The translations under genes and the position numbers were made by a program. The notes under the pieces are model-generated. The model ran no database searches and was not told the DNA's origin. It saw nothing but the letters and a program-made list of their open reading frames with translations. From Hedera helix (lineage: Eukaryota; Streptophyta; Magnoliopsida; Apiales; Araliaceae), in contig OX359274.1 of the NCBI GenBank assembly GCA_947179155.2, forward strand, positions 48,145,564 to 48,209,563: a DNA stretch of 64,000 bases, given 5' to 3'. Of this stretch, positions 13,048 to 24,793 are shown piece after piece (the first letter of the stretch is position 1; each line of letters begins with the position of its first letter).

Positions 13048-13626
13048 TAAAAAAAATTCTAAAAAAACGTGTCCCATTATAATTATTGACAATTTTACTT
13101 TATGAGTTGTCTGGCGTCAGTGACAGTGCTGTGTCTGTCTAATGATTCAGACGAATCAACGTGAAGCGCGTGTGTCACGTTGGCCTGATATCTTAATTAC
13201 GTATCTACCCTGTAGTATCATTCGTCGGCATTTCTTTCTTTATAGGTCCTTGTTGGCCAAACTAGCCGTTGCCCTCAATTATTAATAGTTCTATACAAAG
13301 AAGTAGTTTAAGTACCTTAATATTAATCAGTAGGGTAAGACTTGATCGACAAATAACGAATTATTCACTTAAGTACGTTTGTAAAATGAATGGCTCGTTG
13401 ATTTGTGTGTTTATTAAAACATCAAATTATGATCCGAATGTGATGCTTAAATTGGTTATTATAAAATATGTTTTTGAACATTTAAAACTAATATGTTAAA
13501 ATCGACAAAATTTGAAAAAAATGAAAAATCAGAATTTTGAACCTATTGCAGGGCAGTGTGCCCTGACGCTGTTCAAGTAGGTATTTTGTAAAAAAAATTG
13601 AATTAATTAGTGATTTAAATATTTTA

Positions 13627-13769
13627 GAGAATTGATATTTTCGCAAGTAAAATTGATATTTTTGTAAGTGAAACTTGTGAAAAATTAATATTTGCACAAA
13701 TTTTTTAACTAATCAAAATGGAACACACTTACAACAATATTAATTCTAGCTGCGGAAATATCAATTTCC
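13627..13769. mobile_element. Foldback MITE of the GGGAATTGATATTTTC family, diverged copy
   Basis: The left end is GAGAATTGATATTTTCGCAA and the right end, reverse complemented, is GGAAATTGATATTTCCGCAG. Both arms continue into AATTGATATTTTTGTAAGTG-like sequence. The flanking 8-mers do not match well, consistent with age. Confidence 0.5.
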
Positions 13770-14211
13770 ACCATTTTTATTATTTTATTCTAGTTTGATT
13801 GTATTACAATCACTTGCAATTTGACATGATCATTACAAATGACTAGATTTAGCAGTTGAGACGTGTTTATACGACAAGTCGTTACTATTATTTATTTGTG
13901 CCAAAGAATATCCAAATTTAATTTTACATATTTCATTAATGAATTATTCATATTAGAGAATAGATGTCCATCCTTTGATACATGGATTTACAGTTTGCAG
14001 CATGGCAGTGCAATATAACATGTGATCAATTTTTTTCAGTAGCCAAAATTTAATAGGAAATGGATAATGGCATCATAAGCACATTTCATATAAGCTTTAC
14101 ATGAAAATATGATCAAATTGATATGTTAATCTTAATTATTAAGTTAAGACCTTATCGGCACTAATCGAGTTACTAGTTTATTGATTAATCATTAAGTACA
14201 AGTAAATTTAT

Positions 14212-14212
<1 letters not shown>

Positions 14213-14251
<39 letters not shown>
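14213..14251. repeat. (TA)n microsatellite
   Basis: Uninterrupted TA dinucleotides, about 19 units. Confidence 0.95.
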
Positions 14252-14252
<1 letters not shown>

Positions 14253-14640
14253 CTTTAGGTTAGTTAAAAAATAATTTTTGATTATCTACAGAATTTAATG
14301 TTTGGAGACTTCAACTTTGACTAATGCTATAGCTTCAGCCTTCAAGTGTACATCCTTTTCATTTTTAATGGGTCTAAGATAAAAAAAGTTCTTCGAAGAA
14401 TTTGTACTTATTTTGTTGTAATAAAGATAAATAGTTTAATTTGAGATTTTCTAAAAATCGGGTACTAACAGCTTGCTACAAGATTTGGTGGTGGGAAAGA
14501 ACTGAAAAAGGTATAATGCAGTGCACTAAGGAATGAACGATAATTCATCACAATTAACTAGACTTAGATTAAAAAATATATAATAATAATTATTATTATA
14601 TAGACGTGAGATATTATGGTGGTATAGTTGTACTGGGGCC

Positions 14641-15613
14641 CAGGGCCGGCCCTGAGGCGGTGTCGGAGGGGCGACCGCTCAGAGCCCCCAAATTTGAAGG
14701 GCCCCCAAATCCTCATGGGTTTGATTTTGAAGCTGCTTGTTCAAGGCCCTCGCCAGCGAGTCTGTGACTCTGTGAGCAATCCATGTACAGATATTAAAGC
14801 TATTCTGCTTGACCACCAAATAGAGTCCATGATCTAAAATAGTTTAAGTTGCCAAATAGTTAATGTCTTCCTTTTTGTATCCTAAAGCTAGCTATGTTGT
14901 TGATCAATACCTATATGTCATTTTGCAAGTATAGTTTAATAATGAGAATCTGAGGTTGTGTTTCTGTGCTTTGCTTACCGTTGGAAACATGAAGCGTGGT
15001 TCTTCTCTTCTTCTTGTCTCTGATCCTTCTTCTTCAAAGGCTCAACTTTAGCACCCCCAATCCTAATTAAATACCAAAATTTTGCTCATAGTTCAAGTTT
15101 GTAGCAGATTTTCAGTTTTTAAAAGCTTTTTTGAAAAGCTTCATCTATCCTTACTCGCGTCCAGCGTCCTATGGGCTTAAAATTTAGAATAGTAAAATGA
15201 TTGCTGTGTGGAATTTCACCTTGAAATCCTACAATCAGAGTCCAAAGAAGCCTGTTTGGGATTTACTTTTCCCAGAACTGTCTTACATTAAAGCATGGCA
15301 GATGTGCTGCTGTTAGCTAATGTTTGGTTTACTTGTCTACTGCTGCAGACAGAAGATGGCAGATGTGCTCATGGATACAATAGCTACCTTTTCTTTTGAA
15401 TTGATAATTTATTGAAGTTTTAGCTATATTTTCTTTTTAATTGATAATTTTGTTACGGGACGTTGACATTTATTATTTTAATTAATGATGAATTTTGATA
15501 TACATTGTGCTTTATATATTGGTGCTGATAAAAAAATTAGTATTTTTATAAGCAAGAGAGGGCCCCTGTTTTTTTTCTCGCACAGGGCCTCCAAACTCTT
15601 AGGACCGGCCCTA
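14641..15613. mobile_element. Non-autonomous hAT-type element, 973 bp
   Basis: The left terminus is CAGGGCCGGCCCT and the right terminus, reverse complemented, is TAGGGCCGGTCCT, giving a 13-bp terminal inverted repeat with two mismatches. Both sides are flanked by a perfect 8-bp direct repeat CTGGGGCC (14633-14640 and 15614-15621), the duplication size of the hAT superfamily. Subterminal regions are GC-rich (blocks of GGGCCCC), while the interior is AT-rich. There is no transposase open frame; a short ATG frame near 14990 (MKRGSSLLLVSDPSSSKAQL) ends in a stop after 20 codons. A 177-bp relative lies at 23773-23949. Confidence 0.85.
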
Positions 15614-16187
15614 CTGGGGCCAATTAGAGATACGGATGTTAGATCTGCAGGTCCTCAAGGATTTTTGTTCTTAATTACTACTGGTTAGGAAAAATTATTA
15701 TATACTTTTAGGAAATTTATTATGTGATATTTTATATTATTATTTTATTAATTAAAATAAATTATTTTATTTTAAATTAATATAAAATATGTTTCAAGAA
15801 TATTAAAAAATTAGTCAGTTGTTAGACGGAGCGATCTGTCAATACATGTACAACGCCAAAGTGGTGGTTGTTGCTATGAACTGTTTCTTTTATTTCATGG
15901 GTCACCATTTATTTTAGGGTTTTCTTAAGATATGTCACAAGTGTATATGTTAGACGCGAAAATCGAAAAACGAGATTTATTAAATATTATTTATTTATGT
16001 ATTTGTACTGAATTCAATGTATAAAAAATAATATATTAATGGACCACGTGTATTGAATTCAGTATATATATATAAACAAATAATATTTAGTGGTCCTTGT
16101 CTCTCGATTTCTACTCTTAACATGTGTCCTTAGGACATATATTAGGAGAACCCTTTATTCTAAGTTGGTTTATAGCCAGCGAATTAT

Positions 16188-16203
16188 ATATATATATATA
16201 TAT
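16188..16203. repeat. Short (TA)n microsatellite
   Basis: Eight TA units. Confidence 0.85.
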
Positions 16204-16400
16204 TGTGAAATTCATGTATAACTCAACCAGATGATAATTATCTTTAATTTAATTTTGTTTTTGGTTTGATGAAGAGTTGCCTTATTTTTATTTTCTCATG
16301 AATTAAGCTACACAATGGGGCAGCCGTTTCCTTTGGATTACATTATTAATAAACCCACAAACATGACTTCATCCGAGATGAGATATGGTGATAAATTATA

Positions 16401-16530
16401 AAGAAGTGATATTTTTATAGGATTTTTTAATATTTTTATATATAAATTGTCGTTATAGACCTATAACGACGGTCAAAATCGTCATTATAAACTTATAACG
16501 ACACTTTTTATGTGAAAATATCAATTTCTT
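16401..16530. mobile_element. Foldback MITE of the GGGAATTGATATTTTC family
   Basis: This 130-bp element has a left end AAGAAGTGATATTTTTATAG and a right end that reverse complements to AAGAAATTGATATTTTCACA. The centre is a hairpin with CGTTATAGACCTATAACG. A perfect 8-bp direct repeat AAATTATA flanks it (16393-16400 and 16531-16538). Confidence 0.75.
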
Positions 16531-17272
16531 AAATTATATTCTCACATGAGTGAATAAGAAAGCCTACGTATAATGAAAAACCAAATCCACATATAGTGAA
16601 ACAAATCAATACAAATATAAGAATAAATGAAATAGAGCTAAATTTACAATATCTTAACAGAAATTATGGTGTCTTAACTAATTGAACTAGGCCTTACGCA
16701 CGGTCCTAAGTATTCTCTGTCTACCTATCTGTGTCGGTTTTGGGTATCTGTCTCTTGATCCCTCATTCCACTCCAGCGCACACAAAAGAAAGAGGGGGAA
16801 AAAGAAAAGGCCAAATTCTACTCTTTACTTTGGGATATAGAGGGAAATCACATCGGCTTTGTAATATGATGTATCCTTACCATACTCAAGACTAGAAGGA
16901 AGAAAATTTTAAATGAATGTGGAAAAGCAATTTGACAAAAGCCCAAGTGAAGCATAAAATTAAATTATTAGATTTTCGTATGCTAACAGACAATCTAATA
17001 TTTCTTCCAGATACTTGCAGATTCTTATGTAGGTAGCTAGCTGTCTGTAATCAGGCTTGGTCCTCCCGTATTGCTACCATAACCAAATATGGGACTCATG
17101 ATAATATTATATCTATAAGTGCTTTTGTATTTTTGAATCCAGTTTGGCCCATATGAATTAAACGTGGAAAAGCATGAATTAGAATATTAAAATTATTATC
17201 ATTAGCATTTGTATATGTTGCACTGTTGCAGGGCCCACTTAATTAAAACTACAATCATAAGAAGAGAATTAA

Positions 17273-17372
17273 TATTTATGCAAGACTCTACTTATATGAA
17301 AATAAATCTCACTTATTATTCGTGTAAATAAAACTTTACAGAAATATCACGCTTGTAAAAATATCAATCCCC
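17273..17372. mobile_element. Foldback MITE of the GGGAATTGATATTTTC family, diverged short copy
   Basis: The left end is AGAGAATTAATATTTATGCA and the right end reverse complements to GGGGATTGATATTTTTACAA. Flanking 8-mers TCATAAGA and TTGTAAGA agree at six positions, suggesting a decayed target duplication. Confidence 0.5.
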
Positions 17373-17917
17373 TTGTAAGAAATCAGAAAGTTCAAACTCT
17401 TAAAGAAACCGTCAGACATATCTTTCCAAGTTCTCTTTTCTTTCCTTTTTCTTTTTCCAGTTTAGTTGTCAAAGGCTCATAAAATTCTTCAATATATCCC
17501 ACATGGTCCATATAATTTATAAATAATTTCAGTATGTCATTCAGGAAAAGGCAAAAAACCTCCATCTAATGAAATATGACATTAATATTTTACTAATTGT
17601 AAAATAAAAACTCAAAATAATTGTAAAATTATCACAAAATGATTGCAGTTTTGTCTCCCACAAAGATGGATAATACATACTTGTATCACTTGGACAAATA
17701 TACAACGGACAGGCCCATATATTGGCACCATGATAAAATCATAAAAGGTTCAGTACAGAAATCAATCAATGTCCTTGGTTGAGGAGCTACAGCAAATATT
17801 ACCAGAGCACTATCTAGCTACTCACATTCAAAACCAACACCTCACTTAGATTATTAAAGTGGCATAGGAGAACAGAGATCCTATTTGAACACCTTCTGGA
17901 AATGGGAATTTACTTAA

Positions 17918-18969
17918 TTATAACTTCAACCATTCTAAGCATGGGCACAGCCCCCAGCAAAACCTGGCAGGATAGTAGTCTTTCGAGTATACCTCTTTGC
18001 TAAAGCCAATTATATAGAAACTGAATGATTGATTGTGATCCTTCATGGTGACGCGCGTAAGTGGGACAACAGAGATGGTATGTCTCTCGCATATGACCCG
18101 AGCAGTGGGAGGTACAGGAACACGATCTGCAATCACTTCAGAAGAGAATTTATTGAGGAAGAAAGAATCGGCAAAATAAGCAGGAGTACATTGATAGGCT
18201 TGAGTGTTGCACAATTGCACCCCTCTGGCTCTGTGGAAGACCTCATCTGGTACTGAGGCAGCTCCGCTTGTTGCACTTACTTTTCTGGTAGAAGCAGTTT
18301 TCCTAAAATGCAAAAAAAAAAAAAAATCGATTACATTTTCCCTCATGTAGTAAATGCAGACATTGCAACACACACCACAATAACGTGAAAATCTCAATTG
18401 ACAATAGAAAATGAAGAAATAATTTTACGACAAAAGATGTTTGTACTATTACCACAGATGACCAGTCCACTCTAGTATCATAGGGGATTGTAGGAATTAA
18501 AAACAATAGAGGGTAATATTTGAGTAGAAAGAAGTTCGTTCAACCTTGAATCATACTATCTACACAACAACTAGGTCAGTTCAACAGTTATATGCAGAAT
18601 GCAGTAAACCAAACTAAACCCAGAATGTCAGTCATACATTCCATATTCAACAAAAATCAAACTCCAACCACAACATGTTCTATAAAGCAGTCTATCAAGA
18701 GCTCTATATTTTATGACGGCCTAAATATAAATTAGTACTTGAACTTTTAATGTTTTTCCATTTTGGGGATTGAACTCTTAATTTTTTCAATTAAGTGATT
18801 AAACTTTTAATTTTTTCCACTTTGGGGACTGACTTATCTGTTTTTTCAATTAGGGGATTGAACTTTTAATTTTTTCTACTTTGGGGATTGTCTTCTCAAT
18901 TTTTTTTAATAATAATAATAATATAGTAATAATAATAATAATAATAGTAATAACAACAACAACAACAAC

Positions 18970-19027
<58 letters not shown>

Positions 19028-19154
19028 GTAATAGTAATAACAATAATAATTATAATAATAGTAACAATAAAAAAAAGTTAATAATAATAATAATAGTAAT
19101 AGTAATAGTAATAGTAATTATAATAATAATTATAACAATAATAATAAAAAATAA

Positions 19155-19222
<68 letters not shown>

Positions 19223-19377
19223 TAATAATAATAATAATAATACTAATAACAATAATAATAATACTACTACTAATAATAATAACAATAATAATAGTAATAA
19301 TAATAACAATAATAATATTAATAATAATATTAATAATGATAATAATAAAAATATTAATAGTAATAGTAATAATAACA

Positions 19378-19454
<77 letters not shown>

Positions 19455-22400
19455 TATTGTTATTACTATTATTATTATTATTATTACTATTATTATTATT
19501 ACTATATTATTATTATTATTAAAAAAAATTGAGAAGACAATCCCCAAAGTGGAAAAAATTAAAAGTTCAATCCCCTAATTGAAAAAACAAATAAGTCAAT
19601 CCCCAAAGTGGAAAAAATTAAAAGTTTAATCACTCAATTGAAAAAATTGAGAGTTCAATCCCCAAAGTGGAAAAACGTTAAAAGTTCAGGGTACTAATTT
19701 ATATTTAGGCCTTTTATGACAACTAGAAAATAAGTTTACATGTGTACTTAACGAGTAACACAATCTCTCTAAGTAGAGGAACAAAGGTGCAATGGCCATG
19801 TATGCTATCATAAAGACTAGAAAACTTACCATCTAATAACAGCTACTTTGCGCGTTAAAATAGAACCACTACCACTGCATGTTTCACATTTAATTAGCCC
19901 ACGAGACCCACAAGTTGTACAAGGAATCTGTCCCTTGCCATTGCATTTCACACATCTGCAGTGACAAAGAATTGCTTGATACATAAAGCAATGTCTTATT
20001 TTATTGTAAAACAGAAAGCATAACTGGTTGATATCAAAAGTGAACCAATCATATTTTCAGAAATATGGCTACAAAGTACACAGTTTCGCGACCAAAAAAC
20101 ATATAATCTGGTATATGGATAGCATCAATTTTGGAATGACATGTTAAGAACCAAATGAAATATAATGACCACTAAGATCCATAGAGTTGCATTTTGCAAC
20201 CAGATTGCTAAATAAATGGATAATTGCTCACAAATTTGGAAATGCGAAAACATATACTCTCACTGTTCCAAAATAAGTGATATATTTCTACATTAGACTA
20301 TAAAGTGACGTGAAGTTCCTAACATGTCATTACTTTTATTGTTAATTGATTGAGTACAGTCATGCCACCACTACTACATTTCTAGCCAATGTTAGGGATA
20401 AGTTTGGAAAAATAAGTTTTTCTTTAAAAGTCGTTTTACAAATGTATCTCTAAATTTTGGAACTGAGGGAGTAATACAAAGTGAACAACTCACATTGTGT
20501 CAGATCCATCTTTATGAGCAATTAGACCCCTTCCATAACAATTGAAGCACTGAGACATCTGATTTTCCTTGTAAAATCCAGGCTCTTGACCTGCATTGCA
20601 ACTAGGGCAAACGAGATCTCCTCGACCTTCACAACCTACACACAAACTAAGCCTGCATCAGGAATGGCTTTATTTTAAGATCCTAACTCATAACAAGACA
20701 ACAATTCAAACAACTAGCACATATCATAGGCGATTATGAAAACAAAAATGAATATTTGAAAGAACATCTGATAATCTATATATGCAACTTGAATACTCGA
20801 CTATTTATCTTATCGATTTTGTGAGTACTTTCCTAAAGGTGCGGAATTCATTACCTGAGCATTTCACGACCAACTCAGAATGAGGAATTTGGGTGCGCAA
20901 TTCTTTATGTGGTGTAAATAGAACAGGGAATTCAGACCTTAAATCCAATTCCCAAATTCCAATTTCAGGCCCCTTTACCTTTTCATCCTTATTGCCACCG
21001 AGGTATGGTTCCCTTTCTGTTATTGTTTCTCTCTCCTCTACAAAAGTTTCCAGAGTTCCCACATAAACATTACAGTCTTCCACAGCATGAATCTTCCATT
21101 TCCGAGCTGGTCGACTTCCCCAACAGCAACGGTGACCAACATGATCAATAAGTAATTCTCGTATCTCTACTTCATCCAATATTTGCCTACACAGATATTT
21201 TACTGAATAAAGGTATTGCTGCCAAAGGAAAAGAAAAAAAGAGCACATACAATGACAGTGATATATTGATAAATCGATCCAAAATCAGATGATTGAAAAC
21301 TTACACCCCACCAAAAAATCAGGTTGATAGATATATGAGAGTATAACTAGTTAGGGAGTTTTACAAGAAAATTCAATTGTCCCTTTTGCCATTAATAGCA
21401 AAGAAGATTCACTGCTAGAGAGGAGATATAGAGAGATTATACTTGGTAAAGATGCATAAGAAACAAACTCAACCTTTTCAAAAACATCAATTTTCAGAGA
21501 CTTTGGAGCCTTAATTTATAAAGAGGAATTAATTTGAGAATATCATAAGCAAATGTCAAAATCAAAGTTAGTTGAGTAGTCAATCTAAATTAAATCTATG
21601 TCCTAAGAGAGTGCACTCCAACTTACCTGGGAACTTCATTAGTAGTTCCAAAGGCCCCTCCATATACTCCTGGATAGGCAATAGCTTGCTCTGAAACAAG
21701 AGATTCATAGATTGGTATCCAAATGCTATATATATAAACATAAATTACATATACATACTACATATCATGTATACCCAAAAAGCATTGATTATTAAAGAAG
21801 AGCAAACTGTGTTGCTTATTAACTATCAATATTTCATTATTTTGTGATGGCTATTTAACTATTACAATGTGTAACGACACTATTTTAAACACAAATGTTA
21901 GTTTGAAAGTTGAAAAGGCATGCTATCACAATCAATGTTATCTGGAATGCTTTTCGTAGGGCTAATATGGTTACGCAGTACACTACATAACTAAAACGTG
22001 GTACACTAGGGTATCTTTATGTAAGTGCTTCTAGTTAGGAGTTCTCTAAAATTTAAATGTAATAAACCCAAGTTTTATACGAGATTATTTGTTGAATCAA
22101 CAAGTTGATTATTTTATAAATAATTTAGTACTAATGTGATATTGGAGCATCTAATAATAAGTTAGAAAATTGATATTTGTGCAATTAAAAGTAAGATAAC
22201 TAAGTAATCTTTTGGTACACTAAATTTAGAGTATTGGTACATAAGAGTCCCACGTTTGGGTGCACAAGTACTAACATGCGCTTTGTTAGATCGATGAGAT
22301 TATACGGTAACTCTGATCACGATGATAAAGAGAAAAGTATCACCTTAAGTAACCGACATCCAATTTAGGAAGGATTGAGCTCAACAACCCGTGATAATCC

Positions 22401-23167
22401 AGGTACTACTAATTTAGTGAATACAAACATCATAAGATGTCAAAATGACTCAAATTTAATACGATCCTATTGTGTGTTATTTAGCTGTGTCATACAGCAT
22501 GAACATAAGGTGTGATGTTGCTGGGTTCAGGTACTCAGTGTCATGATGAGATAGATTGCATTTATTGCAGAAAGAAACAGCGATATATTCCTCATTAACT
22601 CAAAAAGCAATACGAATCAAAGACAATCAGTCCAGTAAAATCAATTATTATTTGATAACTCAAAGGCAATCAAATACTGCAAATGCACTAATTTTTTCGA
22701 CTGGTTTATGATCAAACAAACTAAAGATGAGAGCATAGTCACAATTATAGAAAAATACATTAGACAATTAATAAAATATGATAGAGATGTTTGAGTAAAG
22801 AGTAGTACCATTAGAATAGGGTTCGGGCGAACTGATCAAAGGGGCATGAAGAGAAGGAGGATAAAGATCAGATACGGTGGTAGCGGATCGAATCTCATCG
22901 ACGCTGACTTCTGCTCCGGCCAAGGAAGCCGTGGGGATTACTGAACCAGTCCTCCCCAGGTACTGATACGAACTCCATTTTTCACTCTCTCTCTCCTCTT
23001 TTCATGAACAACATATATGCAGGTCAAATTACGCAAAAACACATATGAAGTAGTATTAATTAAGAATTCAAAATAATAAATTATAAAAATCGAGAAAGAT
23101 TAGGTGATGGAAAATCTATATGAATACCTGAGAGTAGAGGTTCTTCCAATTTGGTTTGTTGCTCCAT
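17918..23167 (-). CDS. SSUH2-like protein with DnaJ-type cysteine-rich zinc domain
   Basis: Plant homologue of the SSUH2 / 'DnaJ-like zinc-finger' proteins; the biochemical role is not established. Exons (minus) are 23167-23128, 22997-22809, 21690-21627, 21186-20855, 20635-20494, 19955-19830 and 18302-17918. All joins are GT-AG and in frame, giving 425 aa. The N-terminus (about 1-95) is a variable Ser/Pro/Glu-rich region. Residues about 95-205 hold the family block with WGSRPARKWKIHAVEDCNVY. About 206-290 is a cysteine-rich domain with six CxxC(x)G(x)G-type motifs: CSGCEGRG, CPSCNAG, CFNCYGRG, CVKCNGKG, CTTCGSRG and CETCSGSG, as in DnaJ zinc centres. There is no J domain (no HPD) and no signal peptide, so it is not a true Hsp40. 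The C-terminal block (about 298-425) ends KDYYPARFCWGLCPCLEWLKL. The last intron (18303-19829) hosts a Mutator-like element and intron 5 hosts a Stowaway-like MITE. Confidence 0.92.
18718..19711. mobile_element. Mutator-like foldback element (MULE-type MITE) enclosing an (AAT)n array
   Basis: The element is 994 bp and is flanked by a perfect 9-bp direct repeat TTTTATGAC (18709-18717 and 19712-19720), the duplication size typical of Mutator. Both ends start GGCCTAAATATAAATTAGTA. The inverted arms are about 190 bp, nearly identical, and continue into the trinucleotide array, so palindromy exceeds 200 bp per side. Each arm holds several reiterations of a phrase like ACTTTGGGGATTGAACTTTT. It carries no genuine coding sequence and lies in the last intron of the SSUH2-like gene. 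Confidence 0.85.
18908..19520. repeat. (AAT)n / (ATT)n trinucleotide array, about 610 bp
   Basis: The left part is AAT repeats with AAC, AGT and ACT interruptions. From about 19378 the strand switches to ATT repeats, so the array is itself an inverted repeat. The open frames across it encode only Ile, Leu or Asn runs and are artefacts. Confidence 0.95.
20257..20471. mobile_element. Stowaway-like MITE in intron 5 of the SSUH2-like gene
   Basis: Left end CTCTCACTGTTCCAAAATAA and right end, reverse complemented, CTCCCTCAGTTCCAAAATTT. TA duplications flank both sides. The element is 215 bp and non-coding. Confidence 0.8.
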
Positions 23168-23299
23168 ATGTTACTAGATAAAGAAGGATAGAGAGAGCTG
23201 CTTAGTGAATTAGGAATGATGATGTTTTGTTTATGGAGTAACTTGCAACATTTTATCAGCCAGATTTTTGCTTCGTTGAGAAGGAAATATGGTCAAAAT

Positions 23300-23301
<2 letters not shown>

Positions 23302-23356
<55 letters not shown>
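23302..23356. repeat. (TA)n microsatellite
   Basis: About 27 uninterrupted TA units roughly 140 bp upstream of the SSUH2-like start codon, hence within or near its promoter. Confidence 0.95.
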
Positions 23357-23359
<3 letters not shown>

Positions 23360-23772
23360 GGGGTGGGTCTACCCGATCTTCAAATTTGGTAGTTTTTCAG
23401 ACACAAATCAAAAATAACATCGTCCTTATCATTAAATAAAATATTTATATATTTAAAACTTGTATTACGTAATATTTTTAATAATAATATTATATTTAAA
23501 TATCGTGTTTAATTTGTATATCCTTATAGTTTTCCATTCCGGGCAATGTTTTTGATAATACTGATGAGGGGAGGGAAAAGGACAATTTCAATAAGGTGCA
23601 ATTTCTTTCTATTATTATTATTGTATTTGAAAAACATGTTGTAATCAAACCCCACCTCCCCCAAATCTTGTAATGAATCAATGGTGCCAAAAACAAAAGC
23701 ATGTTGTTCTTAAGAGATCGATGAAATTATTGAGATTAATTATATTTCATTACTGTCAAATTACTATATAAT

Positions 23773-23949
23773 CAGAGTCGGTCCTAAAAGTACAATTTAT
23801 ATTGGGAGCCCTGTGTAAAAAAAAAAATTTGGGGTCCTCTCTCACATATAAAATAACAGACATTAATATATAAAGCATAATTTGTGGGTCCTCCGAATTT
23901 AGGGGCCCTGTGCGATTGCCCCTTTTGCACCCCCTCAGGGCCGGCCCTG
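23773..23949. mobile_element. Miniature hAT-type element related to the one at 14641-15613
   Basis: The right terminus reverse complements to CAGGGCCGGCCCTGAGGGGG, matching the left end of the larger element. The left terminus is CAGAGTCGGTCCT. Flanking 8-mers TATATAAT (23765-23772) and TAGATAAT (23950-23957) differ by one base. Subterminal GGGGCCCTGTGCG and TTTGGGGTCCTC echo the larger copy. Confidence 0.75.
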
Positions 23950-24200
23950 TAGATAATTGTTGACTTTTAAAAATTAATTTAAAATATTTTACTTAAAATT
24001 GATGTAATTAATTAGAAACTATGAAACAAAAAATCCTATAATAAATAGTATTTTTTAAATAATTTACAATATTCATCATTTTATTTATTAAAGTAATCCA
24101 TATTAATTTTAAATTTAATAATTTTTTAAGTTCACTTCTCAAAATATCAATAATAATCTTATATTTTAGAACTGAAACAGTATCTTTCATTATAATTGTA

Positions 24201-24368
24201 GGAAACTGATATTTTCACTCTTTTGTAATATTTTCACATGGTAAACCCACATTTTAGAGTTATTGTGACAGTTATAGATATATAACGACGGTAAACTATC
24301 ACTATAACTCTAAATATGAGTCATACTGTATGAAAATATCAAAAAAACATGTGAAAATATCAATTCCC
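24201..24368. mobile_element. Foldback MITE of the GGGAATTGATATTTTC family
   Basis: This 168-bp element has a left end GGAAACTGATATTTTCACTC and a right end that reverse complements to GGGAATTGATATTTTCACAT. The arms pair over about 80 bp around an ACGACGG-containing centre. Flanking 8-mers TAATTGTA and TAACTGTA differ by one base. Confidence 0.75.
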
Positions 24369-24793
24369 TAACTGTATTGGTATTCATATAAAATGATGTT
24401 GTACAAAAACATATACAAACAACCTGATGATGAAATCTTAATATTAGATTCATTATATTTTGTGACACTGAGTTGTGAAGTTGTAGTTGTATCATGTATG
24501 ATTTAGGGTCACAAGTTTTTATCACTTTCAACATTTGAAATACTTTGATTTGGCTTAATGTGGAGGCTAGAATTTGGCAACCATGTCAATTCCCAATAAA
24601 TTAGATAGAAAATATTAGATTTTATAAGGGAGAATTCAGAACTATATTTTCATTGAATACATTAAATCACTCACTCTTTTCTACAGTTCAGCATTCCTTT
24701 TAACAAGTAGTCTACAACCCTGGAAGAATTGTAGAAGACATCTTTAAATAAACCTCACTTCTCTTGCTTTGGCTTCTTTAAGATGTGGCTAAG

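Larger units (their letters stand above)
3868..17917. other. Gene desert of about 14 kb, very AT-rich, made of decayed transposons
   Basis: No protein-coding gene is supportable; the longest open frames are under 80 codons and match nothing I recognise. The stretch holds several transposon remnants listed separately: foldback elements, a Stowaway-like MITE, a CACTA-like remnant, a hAT-type element and (TA)n arrays. Around 3990-4210, 10930-11150 and 12480-12740 there are degenerate AT-rich blocks sharing phrases such as AATAATCTTATATTTT, which look like eroded Stowaway-type copies. At 11283-11325 a GC-rich segment (on the minus strand GGGGCGGATTCACTATGGGG) resembles one end of another hAT element, but no partner end was found. 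Confidence 0.7.
23168..24793. other. Spacer upstream of the SSUH2-like gene
   Basis: Probable promoter and leader of the minus-strand gene, followed by a (TA)n tract, a small hAT-type element and a foldback MITE, each listed separately. A degenerate Stowaway-like block lies at about 23960-24181. No gene is seen. Confidence 0.6.

Noticed and set aside
13540..13590. CAGGGCAGTGTGCCCTG palindrome, considered as a transposon terminus or protein-binding site
   Set aside because: Only a short isolated hairpin; no second copy with matching flanks, so no function can be supported.
18908..19520. Possible CRISPR-like or satellite array
   Set aside because: The repeat unit is three bases with no spacers, and the genome is a plant; it is a simple-sequence array inside a transposon.
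18881..19578. Several open frames of poly-Ile, poly-Leu or poly-Asn on both strands
   Set aside because: They are translations of the (AAT)n/(ATT)n array; no codon bias, domain or splice context supports a protein.
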